The notes: generated by a model not told the origin, from the sequence alone. Positions 29,790-38,756 are shown, counted from the stretch's first letter. The stretch: 64,000 bases of DNA from Nevskia sp035651715 (GCA_035651715.1 DASRFD010000150.1:174657-238656); one strand, 5' to 3'. Program-made: numbers and translations.

Positions 29790-29887
29790 GAACGCTAGTT
29801 TCCGGTTTCTGCTCGCCAGTTGCCAAGTTTGCTGGCTGTCAGCGAGGCGGGCGCGGGCCCACGGCAACTGAAAACCGGCAGCCGGCG

Positions 29888-30355
29888 CTACGTCACCGAT
29901 TGCGCCGCCATCGCCGCATTGCGGAATTCCAGCGGCCGGGCGATGTTGGGAATGGCTTCGCGGCCGCCGCCGGTGCCGTGGATCACCAGGGTGCCGTAGT
30001 TGAAGATGCGGCCGGCGATGCTCTGCTGCACCGACAGGCTTTCGATCTTCTTGTGCAGCATCTCGGTGGTGCGGCGGCTGATCACGCCGTGCTTGGCGAT
30101 GATGCGCGCCGAGGTCACCACCAGCTCGGTGGACCAGGCCTGGACGAAGGCCGGCAGCGCGGCGAGCAGGCCGACCGCGATCGCCACCGCGCCCCAGATC
30201 CACAGCTTGGGCAGGTGCGGCGTGAACGGCGCCAGCACCACCAGGGCGAGGCCGGCGGCGACCAGCAGCAGCGGCTTGAGGTAGATGATCCAGTGCAGGC
30301 GGCCGGTGCAGGTCACGGTCTCGCCGGGGAGCAGGTTCTTGCTGACGCAAGACAT
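29888..30355 (-). CDS. bacterial PH-domain (YdbS/DUF304-type) membrane protein inserted between parA and parB
   Basis: 155 residues. Two membrane helices (LHWIIYLKPLLLVAAGLALVVLAPF and LWIWGAVAIAVGLLAALPAFVQAW) are followed by a cytosolic PH-like domain, STELVVTSARIIAKHGVISRRTTEMLHKKIESLSVQQSIAGRI, with LVIHGTGG near the end. This is the bPH2/DUF304 fold of unknown ligand. It begins 49 bases after parA and ends 98 bases before parB, all on one strand, so it is probably in the par transcript. The usual parA-parB spacing in this group is only a few bases. A role near the membrane or nucleoid is possible but not shown. Confidence 0.8.
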   Translation of the reverse strand: MSCVSKNLLPGETVTCTGRLHWIIYLKPLLLVAAGLALVVLAPFTPHLPKLWIWGAVAIAVGLLAALPAFVQAWSTELVVTSARIIAKHGVISRRTTEMLHKKIESLSVQQSIAGRIFNYGTLVIHGTGGGREAIPNIARPLEFRNAAMAAQSVT

Positions 30356-30404
30356 GGCGACCTCCGTATCGTGGGGCGGGCCGGGCCCGCCGGCAGCCCG
30401 GCGC

Positions 30405-31190
30405 TCAGTTCAGCGGCAGCTGCCCGCCGTCGTGCCGGCGCAGCACCTCGCCGGCCAGGGCCAGGTAGGCCTTGGCGCCGCTGGAGGCGGGATCGTAGCC
30501 GATCACCGGCACGCCGTGGCTGGGCGCCTCGGCCAGGCGCACGTTGCGCGGCACCATGGTGCGGTAGACCTTGTCGCCGAAGTGTTCGAGCAGCTGCGCC
30601 GAGACGTCGTTGGCGAGGTTGTTGCGCGGGTCGTACATGGTGCGCAGCAGGCCCTCGATCTCCAGCCGCGGGTTGATCACCCGCTTGATCTTGTTGATCG
30701 TGTCGACCAGGGCGGTGAGGCCTTCCAGCGCGTAGTACTCGCACTGCATCGGGATCAGCACGCCGTCGGCGGCGACGAAGGCGTTGACGGTGAGCTTGGA
30801 CAGCGCGGGGGGGCAGTCGAGGAGGACGTAGTCGTACTGCTGCGCCACCTGCTCCAGCGCCATCTTCAGCGCGAAGTCGCCGGCGGCGACGTCGCGCAGC
30901 TTGATCTCGGCCTCGGTCATGTCGCCGTTGGCGGGCAGCAGCGAGAAGCCCAGCGCCGGCAGGAACTGGATCACGTCCGCCGCCCTGGCATGCTCCAGCA
31001 GCACGTCGCGCGCGGTCTTCGGCAGCTTGTACTTGTCCACGCCCACGCCCATGGTGGCGTTGCCCTGGGCGTCGAGATCGACCAGCAGCACGCGGCGCTT
31101 GGTCGCGGCGAGCGAAGCGGCGAGGTTGATGGCGGTGGTGGTCTTGCCCACCCCGCCCTTCTGGTTGGCGACGGCGATGATGCGGCTCAC
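30405..31190 (-). CDS. parA: chromosome-partitioning ATPase ParA (Soj)
   Basis: 261 residues. A deviant Walker A, KGGVGKTTTAINLAASLAATK, is at residues 11-31; switch II LLDCPPALSKL and the RVINPRLEIEGLL segment are typical of chromosomal ParA/Soj. It dimerises with ATP on nonspecific DNA and is displaced by ParB, moving the origin region. Its ATG overlaps the rsmG stop (ATGA), the canonical arrangement. Confidence 0.95.
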   Translation of the reverse strand: MSRIIAVANQKGGVGKTTTAINLAASLAATKRRVLLVDLDAQGNATMGVGVDKYKLPKTARDVLLEHARAADVIQFLPALGFSLLPANGDMTEAEIKLRDVAAGDFALKMALEQVAQQYDYVLLDCPPALSKLTVNAFVAADGVLIPMQCEYYALEGLTALVDTINKIKRVINPRLEIEGLLRTMYDPRNNLANDVSAQLLEHFGDKVYRTMVPRNVRLAEAPSHGVPVIGYDPASSGAKAYLALAGEVLRRHDGGQLPLN

Positions 31191-31855
31191 GGCAGGGTGC
31201 GCCGGGCGACAACCAGGTGACGCGCCTCGGCCAGGCCGGGCACTTTCAGGTTTTTGATTTCCACGATCCCGACTCCCGCGGGCAGATCCTGCGTTTCCGA
31301 GTCGTCCAGCTTACCTTTCATCGCCAGCCACTGGCCATCCGGGGCCAGCAAATGCCCGGTGAGGCTGAAGAAATCCCCGAGCGAGGCGAAGGCGCGCGAG
31401 GTGATCGCCGCGTACGGGGCCTGCGGGCGATGCTCCTCGACCCGCGCCTCCACCACCGCGACGTTGCCGAGCTTCAGCGTCCGCACGGCGTGGCGCAGGA
31501 AGCGCGCCTTCTTGCCGTTGCTGTCCAGCACCGTGACCGCCAGCTCCGGCCGGGCGATGGCCAGGGGAATGCCGGGCAGGCCGGCGCCGCTGCCCACGTC
31601 CAGCAGCGGGCCGCTGACGTGCGGCGCCATCACCAGGCTGTCGAGCAGGTGGCGCGTGACCATCTCCGCCGGGTCGCGGACGGCGGTGAGGTTGTAGGCG
31701 GCGTTCCACTTCTCCAGCTCGGCGAGGTAGGCGAGCAGCGCCGGCACGGCACCCTGCTCCAGGCCCAGCTGCCTGAGGCCGGAGGCAAGCTGCGCTTTCA
31801 ATCCGCCCTGCCCTTGCGGGAGGAGGTCAGGGGGACGGGTGGCGCCTTTGCTCAT
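31187..31855 (-). CDS. rsmG: 16S rRNA (guanine527-N7)-methyltransferase RsmG
   Basis: 222 residues. SAM site LLDVGSGAGLPGIPLAIARPELAVTVLDSNGKKARFL near residues 83-120 and the NLTAVRDPAEMVTRHLLDSL region before it are diagnostic. It methylates G527 of 16S rRNA. In most gammaproteobacteria mnmG precedes rsmG; here the upstream neighbour is prpD and no mnmG is present. Overlaps parA by four bases. Confidence 0.95.
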   Translation of the reverse strand: MSKGATRPPDLLPQGQGGLKAQLASGLRQLGLEQGAVPALLAYLAELEKWNAAYNLTAVRDPAEMVTRHLLDSLVMAPHVSGPLLDVGSGAGLPGIPLAIARPELAVTVLDSNGKKARFLRHAVRTLKLGNVAVVEARVEEHRPQAPYAAITSRAFASLGDFFSLTGHLLAPDGQWLAMKGKLDDSETQDLPAGVGIVEIKNLKVPGLAEARHLVVARRTLP

Positions 31856-31952
31856 GCTGCCTCATGTGGTGTCTGGTCAAGGCCGTCCCTGGCGAAAGCC
31901 TGATCGTGCGTCGCCGGCCCGGCCGTCCGGCCGGGCGCCCGGCGTTTCAGCC

Positions 31953-33413
31953 TCAAACGACGAACAGGCCGACGAAATCCTGCACCGCCGTGGCTTCCAG
32001 CCGCGCCTGGTCTTCGGCGAGGTGCAGAATCTTACCCGCGTTCTTCGGCGCGATCCTGAGCGCGAGGCTGCGCCTGAACTTCTCCACCAGCAGCGGGATG
32101 CCTTCCTGGCGGCGGCGGCGGTGGCCGATCGGGTATTCGACCACCACTTCCGGCAGGCGGCTGCCGTCGTCGAACTCGACGGTGAGGCCGTTGGCGATGG
32201 AGCGCTTGTCCGGGTCCAGGTAGTCGCGGGTGAACTGCGGATCCTCGACGCATTCCATCCTGTCGCGCAGGGCGTCGATGCGCGGGTCGGCGGCGACCTC
32301 GTCCTGGTAATCGGCGGCGGTGAGGCGGCCGAAGATCAGCGGCACGGCGGTCATGTACTGGATGCAGTGGTCGCGGTCGGCGTAGTTGTTGAGCTTGCCC
32401 TTCTTGTCGATGATGCGGATCGCCGATTCGTGGGTGCGGATGGTGATCTTGCTGATCCGCCCGATGCGGTCCCGCACCTGCGGGTGCAGCGCGATGGCGC
32501 ACTCGGCCGCGGTCTGGGCGTGGAACTCGGCCGGGAAGCTGATCTTGAACAGGATGTTCTCCATCACGTAGCTGCCGAGCGGACGCGCCAGGGTGACGGC
32601 CTTGCCGCGGTTCACCGCGTCCTGGAAGCCCCAGGTCCTGGCGGTGAGCACGGTGGGGATGTCCATCTCGCCGCGCAGGGTGCGCAGCGCCAGCAGCACG
32701 CCGCGCGCGGTGGCGTCGCCGGCGGCCCAGGACTTGCGCGAGCCGGCGTTGGGGGCGTGGCGGTAGGTGCGCAGCGCGCCGCCGTCGGCCCAGGCCTGGG
32801 TCAAGGCGGCGAGGATCTCGTCGCGCGTGCCGCCGAGCATTTTGGCCGCCACCGCGGTGGTGGCGACGCGCACCAGCAGCACGTGGTCCAGGCCGACGCG
32901 GTTGAAGCCGTTGTCCAGGGCCAGCACGCCCTGGATCTCGTGCGCCATGACCATGGCGTCCAGCACGGCGCGCAGGTGCAGCGGCGCCCGGCCCTCGGAC
33001 AGGTTGCGGCGCGACAGGTAGTCGGCCAGCGCGAGGATGCCGCCGAGATTGTCGGAGGGGTGGCCCCACTCCGCCGCCAGCCAGGTGTCGTTGAAGTCCA
33101 GGTAGCGGATCATGCAGCCGATGTTGAAGGCGGCGGTGACCGGGTCGAGTTCGTACGCCGTGCCCGGAACGCGCGCGCCGCCGCGCATGCCGGCGCCCGG
33201 CACCACCGGCCCCATCAGCTTGGTGCAGCCGGTGTGGCCCAGGGCCTGGAGGCCGCAGCCCAGGGTATCGATCAGGCAATATCGCGCCGTGCCGAGCGCC
33301 TCGCCGGAAAAGGCCGGCGGGTTCCAGACGTAGTCGGCGATCTGCACCAGCACGGCATCGGGAGGCGGACGGGTGGCGTCGCGGATGTCGTCGTCGTGGG
33401 CCTGGGCGCTCAT
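31953..33413 (-). CDS. prpD: 2-methylcitrate dehydratase (MmgE/PrpD family)
   Basis: 486 residues, very close to the enterobacterial PrpD type: RYCLIDTLGCGLQAL, KLMGPVVPG...GGARVPGTAYELDPV, RYLDFNDTWLAAEWGHPSDNLGGILALADYLSR, TYRHAPNAGSRKSWAAGDATARGV. It dehydrates 2-methylcitrate to 2-methyl-cis-aconitate in propionate breakdown. No prpB, prpC or acnD/prpF is beside it, so either the rest of the cycle is elsewhere or this copy has another role. The start at 33413 matches the family; upstream residues in the frame are a shadow. Confidence 0.88.
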   Translation of the reverse strand: MSAQAHDDDIRDATRPPPDAVLVQIADYVWNPPAFSGEALGTARYCLIDTLGCGLQALGHTGCTKLMGPVVPGAGMRGGARVPGTAYELDPVTAAFNIGCMIRYLDFNDTWLAAEWGHPSDNLGGILALADYLSRRNLSEGRAPLHLRAVLDAMVMAHEIQGVLALDNGFNRVGLDHVLLVRVATTAVAAKMLGGTRDEILAALTQAWADGGALRTYRHAPNAGSRKSWAAGDATARGVLLALRTLRGEMDIPTVLTARTWGFQDAVNRGKAVTLARPLGSYVMENILFKISFPAEFHAQTAAECAIALHPQVRDRIGRISKITIRTHESAIRIIDKKGKLNNYADRDHCIQYMTAVPLIFGRLTAADYQDEVAADPRIDALRDRMECVEDPQFTRDYLDPDKRSIANGLTVEFDDGSRLPEVVVEYPIGHRRRRQEGIPLLVEKFRRSLALRIAPKNAGKILHLAEDQARLEATAVQDFVGLFVV

Positions 33414-33522
33414 GATTCTCGCGGCTGGGGGCGACGGGAATCGCCGGAAAATCGGACCTGCAGTATACCCCCGCCGCTGCGCCGGGCCTGCTAATCTGGG
33501 GAAAACCTGCCGGGAGTCAACC

Positions 33523-34890
33523 ATGCGACGGCATTTCTGCGGCGCGGCGCTGGCGGCGCTGCTGCTCGGGGCCTGCGGCCAGGAGCAGGACCAGGGGCGC
33601 CAGCCCTATTCCTCCACCTACACCCCGCCGGCGGCGGAGGCGGTGCTGATCCAGCACGCCACGGTGCTGACCGGTACCGGCAGCCGCATCGACGACGGCG
33701 ACGTGCTGGTGCAGAACCGCAAGATCGCCCAGGTCGGCAAGGGCATCGCGCCCCCGGCCGGCGCCGCCGTGGTGGACGCGCAGAACCGCTGGGTCACGCC
33801 CGGCATCATCGATCCGCATTCCCACCTGGGGGTGTATCCCTCGCCGGAGGTGTGGGCCACGCAGGACGGCAACGAGGCCACCAGCCCGACCACCCCGAAC
33901 GTCTGGTCCGAGCACTCGGTGTGGCCGCAGGACCCGGGCTTCGAGCAGGCCCGCGAGGGCGGCGTGACCTCGATGCTGATCCTGCCCGGCTCGGCCAACC
34001 TGATCGGCGGCCGCGGCACGCTGCTGAAGAACGTGCCGGCCACCACCTACCAGGAGATGAAGTTTCCCGGCGCGCCGCAGGTGCTGAAGATGGCCTGCGG
34101 CGAGAATCCGAAGCGGGTCTACGGCAAGGACCGGCAGCAGTTCCCCTCGACGTGGATGGGCGACGTCGCCGGCTACCGCGCGGCGTTCGCCAAGGCGGCC
34201 GAGTACAAGGCCAAGCGCGACGCGGCCAAGAAGGGCAAGGACAAGGGACCGGACCGCGACCTCGGCATGGACACGCTGGCCGACGTGCTCGACGGCAAGA
34301 TCCTGGTGGAGATGCACTGCTACCGCGCCGACCAGATGGCGACGATGCTGGACGTGGCGCAGGAGTTCAAGTTCAGGATCGCCGCCTTCCATCACGCGGT
34401 GGAGGCGTACAAGATCGGGCCGCTGCTCAAGGCCCACGACACCTGCGCGGTGATGTGGGCCGACTGGTGGGGCTTCAAGCTGGAAGCCTATGACGGCATC
34501 CGCGAGAACATCGCCATGGTCGACGCCGCCGGGGCCTGCGCCACGGTCCACTCGGACGATCCCATCGGCGTCCAGCGCCTGAACCAGGAAGCGGGCAAGG
34601 CGATGGCGGCGGGCTGGCGCGCCGGGCTCGACATCCCGCGCGAGCGGGCGATCCGCTGGATCACCGCCAACCCGGCCAAGGCCCTGGGCGTGGCCGACAG
34701 GGTCGGCACCCTGGAGCCCGGCAAGGACGGCGACGTGGTGGTGTGGAGCACCGATCCGTTCTCGGTCTATGCCCAGGCCGACCTGGTCTACATCGACGGC
34801 GTGCTGCGCTTCGACCGCGCCCACCCGCCGCCGCTGCCGGACAGCGACTTCAAACTGGGAATCCTCGGCCAGGGGGAGGAAATGCCGTGA
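33523..34890 (+). CDS. amidohydrolase, imidazolonepropionase-like, lipoprotein
   Basis: 455 residues. Lipoprotein signal with lipobox LLGAC, Cys18. The amidohydrolase metal motif HxH is DPHSHLG with H99 and H101; later parts are HHAVEAYKIGPLL, AHDTCAVMWADWWGFKLEAYDG and HSDDPIG with the family's terminal Asp, ending EPGKDGDVVVWSTDPFS. CGGGAG before the ATG is a plausible ribosome site. Such exported enzymes hydrolyse cyclic amides or dipeptides (Xaa-Pro dipeptidase-like members are known); the substrate is unknown. Its TGA overlaps the GTG start of a paralogue, so the two are coupled. Confidence 0.85.
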   Translation: MRRHFCGAALAALLLGACGQEQDQGRQPYSSTYTPPAAEAVLIQHATVLTGTGSRIDDGDVLVQNRKIAQVGKGIAPPAGAAVVDAQNRWVTPGIIDPHSHLGVYPSPEVWATQDGNEATSPTTPNVWSEHSVWPQDPGFEQAREGGVTSMLILPGSANLIGGRGTLLKNVPATTYQEMKFPGAPQVLKMACGENPKRVYGKDRQQFPSTWMGDVAGYRAAFAKAAEYKAKRDAAKKGKDKGPDRDLGMDTLADVLDGKILVEMHCYRADQMATMLDVAQEFKFRIAAFHHAVEAYKIGPLLKAHDTCAVMWADWWGFKLEAYDGIRENIAMVDAAGACATVHSDDPIGVQRLNQEAGKAMAAGWRAGLDIPRERAIRWITANPAKALGVADRVGTLEPGKDGDVVVWSTDPFSVYAQADLVYIDGVLRFDRAHPPPLPDSDFKLGILGQGEEMP

Positions 34891-36158
34891 AGAACATCCT
34901 CCTGCCGCTGCTCGGCATGGCCGCGCTGCTGCCCGGCGCCGCCCTGGCCGAGACCATCGCCATCACCAACGCCGAGATCCACACCCTGGGCCGCGCCGGG
35001 GTGATCACCCACGGCACCCTGGTGATCCGCGACCACCGCATCGAAGCGGTGGGCGAGAACCTGGCGCCGCCGCCGGGGGCGCGGATCATCGACGCCGCCG
35101 GCAAGCCGGTGACGCCGGGCCTGTTCGACGCCTACACCAGCCTGGGGCTGAAGGAGATCGACGGCGTATCCGAGTCGGTCGACACCGGCGCGCGCAAGTC
35201 CAGGCTCAGCGCGGCGCTGGACGCCGCCGACGCCTTCAACCCGCGCAGCACCCTGATCCCGGTGAGCCGGGTCGAAGGGCTGACCCGCGCCGCCACGGCG
35301 CCGCAGGCCGAGGGCGACAGCCTGTTCGCCGGCCAGGGCGCGGTGGTCTCGCTCGGCAGCCTGTCGAACTGGCTGGTGAAGCCGAAGGCGGCGATGTACG
35401 CCGACCTCGGCGAGAGCGGCGCCAAGATCGCCGGCGGCTCGCGCAGCGCCACCTGGGCGACCCTGCGCGAGTACCTGGAGGAGGTGCGCCGCGCCGGCAC
35501 GCCGCGCCTCAACCCCGACCACCCCAGCGCGCTGGGGCTGCTCGACGTGGAAGCGCTCAAGCCGGTGCTGGCCGGCGAGGAGCCGCTGGTGGTGTACGTC
35601 AACCGCGCCAGCGACATCCTGTCCGCGCTGAAATTCGCCGAGGACAACAACCTGCGCCTGGTGGTGCGCGGCGGCGCCGAAGCCTGGCTGGTGGCGCCGC
35701 AGCTGGCGGCGCAGCGCGTGCCGGTGATCCTCGACCCGCGCCTGGACCTGCCGCAGCGCTTCGAGAGCCTGGCGGCGCGCGCCGACGCCGCGGCCCTGCT
35801 CAACAAGGCCGGGGTGATGCTGGCGATCTCGCTCGACGACGACTTCGACACCCACAACGCGCGCAACCTGCGCCAGCTTGCCGGCAATGCCGTGACCCAC
35901 GGCCTCGACCGCGAGGCGGCGCTGGCGGCGATCACGCTCAACCCGGCGCGGATCTACGGCGTCGACAGCACGCTCGGCAGCCTCGAGCCCGGCAAGATCG
36001 CCGACGTGGTGGTGTGGGACGGCGATCCGCTGGAGACCACCAGCTTTCCGCGCACGGTGCTGATCGAGGGCAACGAGGTGCCGCCGCGCAGCCGCCAGAC
36101 CGAGCTGCGCGACCGCTATATGGAAAAGCTGAAGCTGGGACCGTACGCGAAGAAGTGA
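34887..36158 (+). CDS. amidohydrolase-fold paralogue lacking the HxH metal site, secreted
   Basis: 423 residues with a signal peptide (LLPLLGMAALLPGAALA). Starts at GTG within GTGA, overlapping the stop of the gene before it. The fold is clear: AITNAEIHTLGRAGVITHGTLVIRDHRIEAVG, GKPVTPGLFDAYTSLG, LEPGKIADVVVWDGDPLETTSF. But where the partner has DPHSHLG this one has DAYTSLG (Tyr83 and Ser85 replace the two His), and HSDDP becomes ISLDDDF. It is therefore probably not a binuclear metal hydrolase. Most likely a noncatalytic partner or scaffold for the preceding enzyme; a changed chemistry cannot be excluded. Confidence 0.8.
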   Translation: MKNILLPLLGMAALLPGAALAETIAITNAEIHTLGRAGVITHGTLVIRDHRIEAVGENLAPPPGARIIDAAGKPVTPGLFDAYTSLGLKEIDGVSESVDTGARKSRLSAALDAADAFNPRSTLIPVSRVEGLTRAATAPQAEGDSLFAGQGAVVSLGSLSNWLVKPKAAMYADLGESGAKIAGGSRSATWATLREYLEEVRRAGTPRLNPDHPSALGLLDVEALKPVLAGEEPLVVYVNRASDILSALKFAEDNNLRLVVRGGAEAWLVAPQLAAQRVPVILDPRLDLPQRFESLAARADAAALLNKAGVMLAISLDDDFDTHNARNLRQLAGNAVTHGLDREAALAAITLNPARIYGVDSTLGSLEPGKIADVVVWDGDPLETTSFPRTVLIEGNEVPPRSRQTELRDRYMEKLKLGPYAKK

Positions 36159-36207
36159 GGCGGGGCGCGCCCCGGCTGGGGGCACGCCTCGTACCCGCTA
36201 GTGCGAA

Positions 36208-36238
36208 ATGGCCCCGTCCCCCTGGGGAGTGGGGCCAT
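36208..36238 (+). terminator. GC hairpin after the amidohydrolase pair
   Basis: ATGGCCCC and GGGGCCAT form an 8-bp stem, with a further TCCCC/GGGGA pairing inside. No T-run follows. It lies 50 bases after the operon end, and immediately before TGCTAGAGT, which looks like an extended -10 for the next gene. Confidence 0.4.
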
Positions 36239-36239
36239 G

Positions 36240-36248
36240 GTGCTAGAG
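36240..36248 (+). promoter_or_regulatory. extended -10 of the penicillin acylase gene
   Basis: TGC-TAGAGT, an extended -10 form (TGN-TANNNT), lies 48 bases before the ATG at 36297. Unlike the close boxes elsewhere in the window, this one leaves a normal leader with a GGAGGAG ribosome site. Confidence 0.45.
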
Positions 36249-36296
36249 TGCGGGCATAGCGGGCCAAGACCCGCATTTTCCGGTTCGGAGGAGTTC

Positions 36297-38756
36297 ATGG
36301 CTTTCCTGAGGCGCGCCGGCGCAATGCTGGCTCTCGTGCTGTTGTCGGCTTGCGGCAGTTCCAGCCCGGTCGGCGGCTCCTCCGGCGACGGTTCCGGCCC
36401 GGGCGGCGCCGGCGCCAGGTACGACGTGACGGTGACCCGCACCACCTACGGCATCCCGCACATCAGGGCCGGCGATTTCGCCAGCCAGGGCTACGGCTAC
36501 GGCTATGCCTTCGCCGAAGACAACCTGTGCGTGATGATGGACGACTACCTCACCACGCGCGGCCAGCGCGCGCAGTACCTCGGCGCCAGCGGCACCTACA
36601 CCATCCCCGCCAACGGCTCCACCGCCGGCAACGTCGACGGCGACTTCTTCTGGAGGCTGATCGCCAGCGATGCCGACGTAGCCCGGTTCAAGGCCGCCGC
36701 CGACCCGCGCGTGCGGCAGGCGGTGCCGGGCTACGTCGACGGCTTCAACCGCTACATGAACGAACTCAAGGCCGGCCAGCACCCGGGCCGCCACGCCGCC
36801 TGCGCCGACGCGGCCTGGCTCAACAACATCACCGAGTCCGACGTGTACCGGCGCTTCATCCGCCTGGCGGTGATCGCCAGCTCCTCGGCGCTGGAGAACG
36901 ACATCGCCACGGCGCAGCCGCCGGCGCTGTCGCTGCCCTCGGCGTCCGCCGCTTCCGTGGCCGGGCAGCGCCAGCGCGACGCCCGCGCCCTGGCGCAGGC
37001 GAACCCGGCGGCGCTGCCGTTCGCCAGGCTGAAGAACCAGAAGTTCGGCAGCAACATGTACGCGCTGGGCCCGCAGGCGACGCAGACCGGCGTGCCGATG
37101 GTGCTGGGCAATCCGCATTTCCCCTGGAGCGGCACCGAGCGCCTGTACATCGCCCAGCTCACCGTGCCCGGCGTGGCCGACATCGAGGGCTCCTCGCTGT
37201 ACGGCGTGCCGGTGATCAACATCGGCTTCAACGACCACTTCGCCTGGAGCCACACCGTCTCCACCGCGTACCGTTTCACCCTGTACCAGCTGATCGTCAA
37301 TCCGCTGAAGCCGACGCAGTACCTGTACAACGGCAGCTTCGTCGACATGACCGCGGTGCCGCTGAGCATTCAGGTGCTGCAGCCGGACGGCAGCACGCAG
37401 ACCCAGACCCGCACCCTGTACAAGAGCCAGTACGGGCCGATGGTCAGCATCAGCGCCGACGGCCTGCCGGTGCTGGGCTGGAGCAACGCGCTGGCCTACA
37501 CCCTGCGCGACGCCAACCTGGAGAACACGCGGCTGATCAACCAGTTCTTCCTGTGGAACCTCGCCGGCAGCTTCGACGAGTTCAAGCAGCTGCAGAAATC
37601 GGTGCTGGGCGTGCCCTGGGTCAACACCGTGGCCGCGGGCCCGGGCGGCGACGCCTACTACGCCGATATCAGCGTGGTGCCGAACGTGTCCGACGCCAAG
37701 GTGCAAAGCTGCTCGGCGCAGCCGCTGGCCCTGGTGCTGTCGCAGCTCGAGCCGGGCCTGCCGCTGCTCGACGGCAGCCGCGCCGACTGCCAGTGGGACA
37801 CCGACCCCGATGCGCCGGCGCCGGGGATCTTCGGCCCTTCGCACTTGCCGGCGCTGGAACGCCAGGACTTCGTCGCCAACATGAACGACAGCTACTGGCT
37901 GACCAACCCGGCGCAGCCGCTGACCGGCTACGCCCGCATCATCGGCAGCGAGAACAGCGAGCGCACCCTGCGCACCCGCCTCGGCATCCTGCAGGTGCAG
38001 CGCCGCATGGCCGGCACCGACGGCCGCGACGGCAAGGGCTTCACCTTGCAGCAGCTGCAGGACGTGGACCTGGCGGCGCACGTCTACAGCGGCGAACTGG
38101 CGCAGCAGGACGTGCTGGCCAGCCTCTGCCCCAAGGCCGGGCTGAACGACACCAGCGCCATCTGCGCCTCGCTGGCGCAGTGGGACCAGGCGGCGAGCCT
38201 GGACTCGATCGGCTTTCCCGAATGGCAGGAGTTCTGGCGCAATGTTTCCGGCATCACCGGTTCGGTATGGAAAGTGCCCTTCGACGCCAACGATCCGGTC
38301 AATACGCCGAACTCGCTCAACACCGGCCTGCCCACCGTGCAGAAAGCCCTGTCCGACGCCCAGGCCACCGTGCAGAGCGCCGGCATCGATCCCAACGCCA
38401 GGCTCGCCGATCTGCAGCACTCCGGCGTCAACACCGCGGCGGGCGGCGCGCGCATCCCGATCTTCGGCGGCGAAGGCGACCCGATGGGCATCTTCACCTG
38501 CGCCAATTCCGACGGCCTGGGCAAGGACGGCTACGACATCAATTTCGGCAACAGCTACATCCAGATCGTGACCTGGGACAACGGCGGCGTGCATGCGGAG
38601 GGCTTCATCACCTATTCCGAGTCCACCGACCCGGCCAACCCGCACTACTCCGACTACACCCAGGCGTATTCGCAGAAGAAGTGGCTGCGCTTTGCCTTCC
38701 ACGACGCCGAGATCCAGGCGGCCAAGGAAAGCGAGCTGCATCTGACCGGGCGTTGA
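36297..38756 (+). CDS. penicillin acylase family protein (Ntn-hydrolase), lipoprotein
   Basis: 819 residues. Lipobox LLSAC with Cys19, then a short Gly/Ser linker. The alpha part begins VTRTTYGIPHIRAGDFASQGYGYGYAFAEDN. The autocatalytic cleavage site is Gly251-Ser252 in FGSNMYALG, Ser252 becoming the N-terminal nucleophile of the beta chain; downstream NPHFPW and FNDHFAWSHTVS are typical. Similar enzymes cleave acyl side chains of antibiotics or acyl-homoserine lactones (aculeacin/PvdQ/acylase groups); the choice cannot be made here. GGAGGAG before the ATG is a strong ribosome site. It lies after the amidohydrolase pair but has its own promoter. Confidence 0.9.
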   Translation: MAFLRRAGAMLALVLLSACGSSSPVGGSSGDGSGPGGAGARYDVTVTRTTYGIPHIRAGDFASQGYGYGYAFAEDNLCVMMDDYLTTRGQRAQYLGASGTYTIPANGSTAGNVDGDFFWRLIASDADVARFKAAADPRVRQAVPGYVDGFNRYMNELKAGQHPGRHAACADAAWLNNITESDVYRRFIRLAVIASSSALENDIATAQPPALSLPSASAASVAGQRQRDARALAQANPAALPFARLKNQKFGSNMYALGPQATQTGVPMVLGNPHFPWSGTERLYIAQLTVPGVADIEGSSLYGVPVINIGFNDHFAWSHTVSTAYRFTLYQLIVNPLKPTQYLYNGSFVDMTAVPLSIQVLQPDGSTQTQTRTLYKSQYGPMVSISADGLPVLGWSNALAYTLRDANLENTRLINQFFLWNLAGSFDEFKQLQKSVLGVPWVNTVAAGPGGDAYYADISVVPNVSDAKVQSCSAQPLALVLSQLEPGLPLLDGSRADCQWDTDPDAPAPGIFGPSHLPALERQDFVANMNDSYWLTNPAQPLTGYARIIGSENSERTLRTRLGILQVQRRMAGTDGRDGKGFTLQQLQDVDLAAHVYSGELAQQDVLASLCPKAGLNDTSAICASLAQWDQAASLDSIGFPEWQEFWRNVSGITGSVWKVPFDANDPVNTPNSLNTGLPTVQKALSDAQATVQSAGIDPNARLADLQHSGVNTAAGGARIPIFGGEGDPMGIFTCANSDGLGKDGYDINFGNSYIQIVTWDNGGVHAEGFITYSESTDPANPHYSDYTQAYSQKKWLRFAFHDAEIQAAKESELHLTGR

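Noticed and set aside
28944..31190. A parS site in the parAB region
   Set aside because: I looked for TGTTTCAC/GTGAAACA and found only half-like strings (for example at 27950), not the palindrome.
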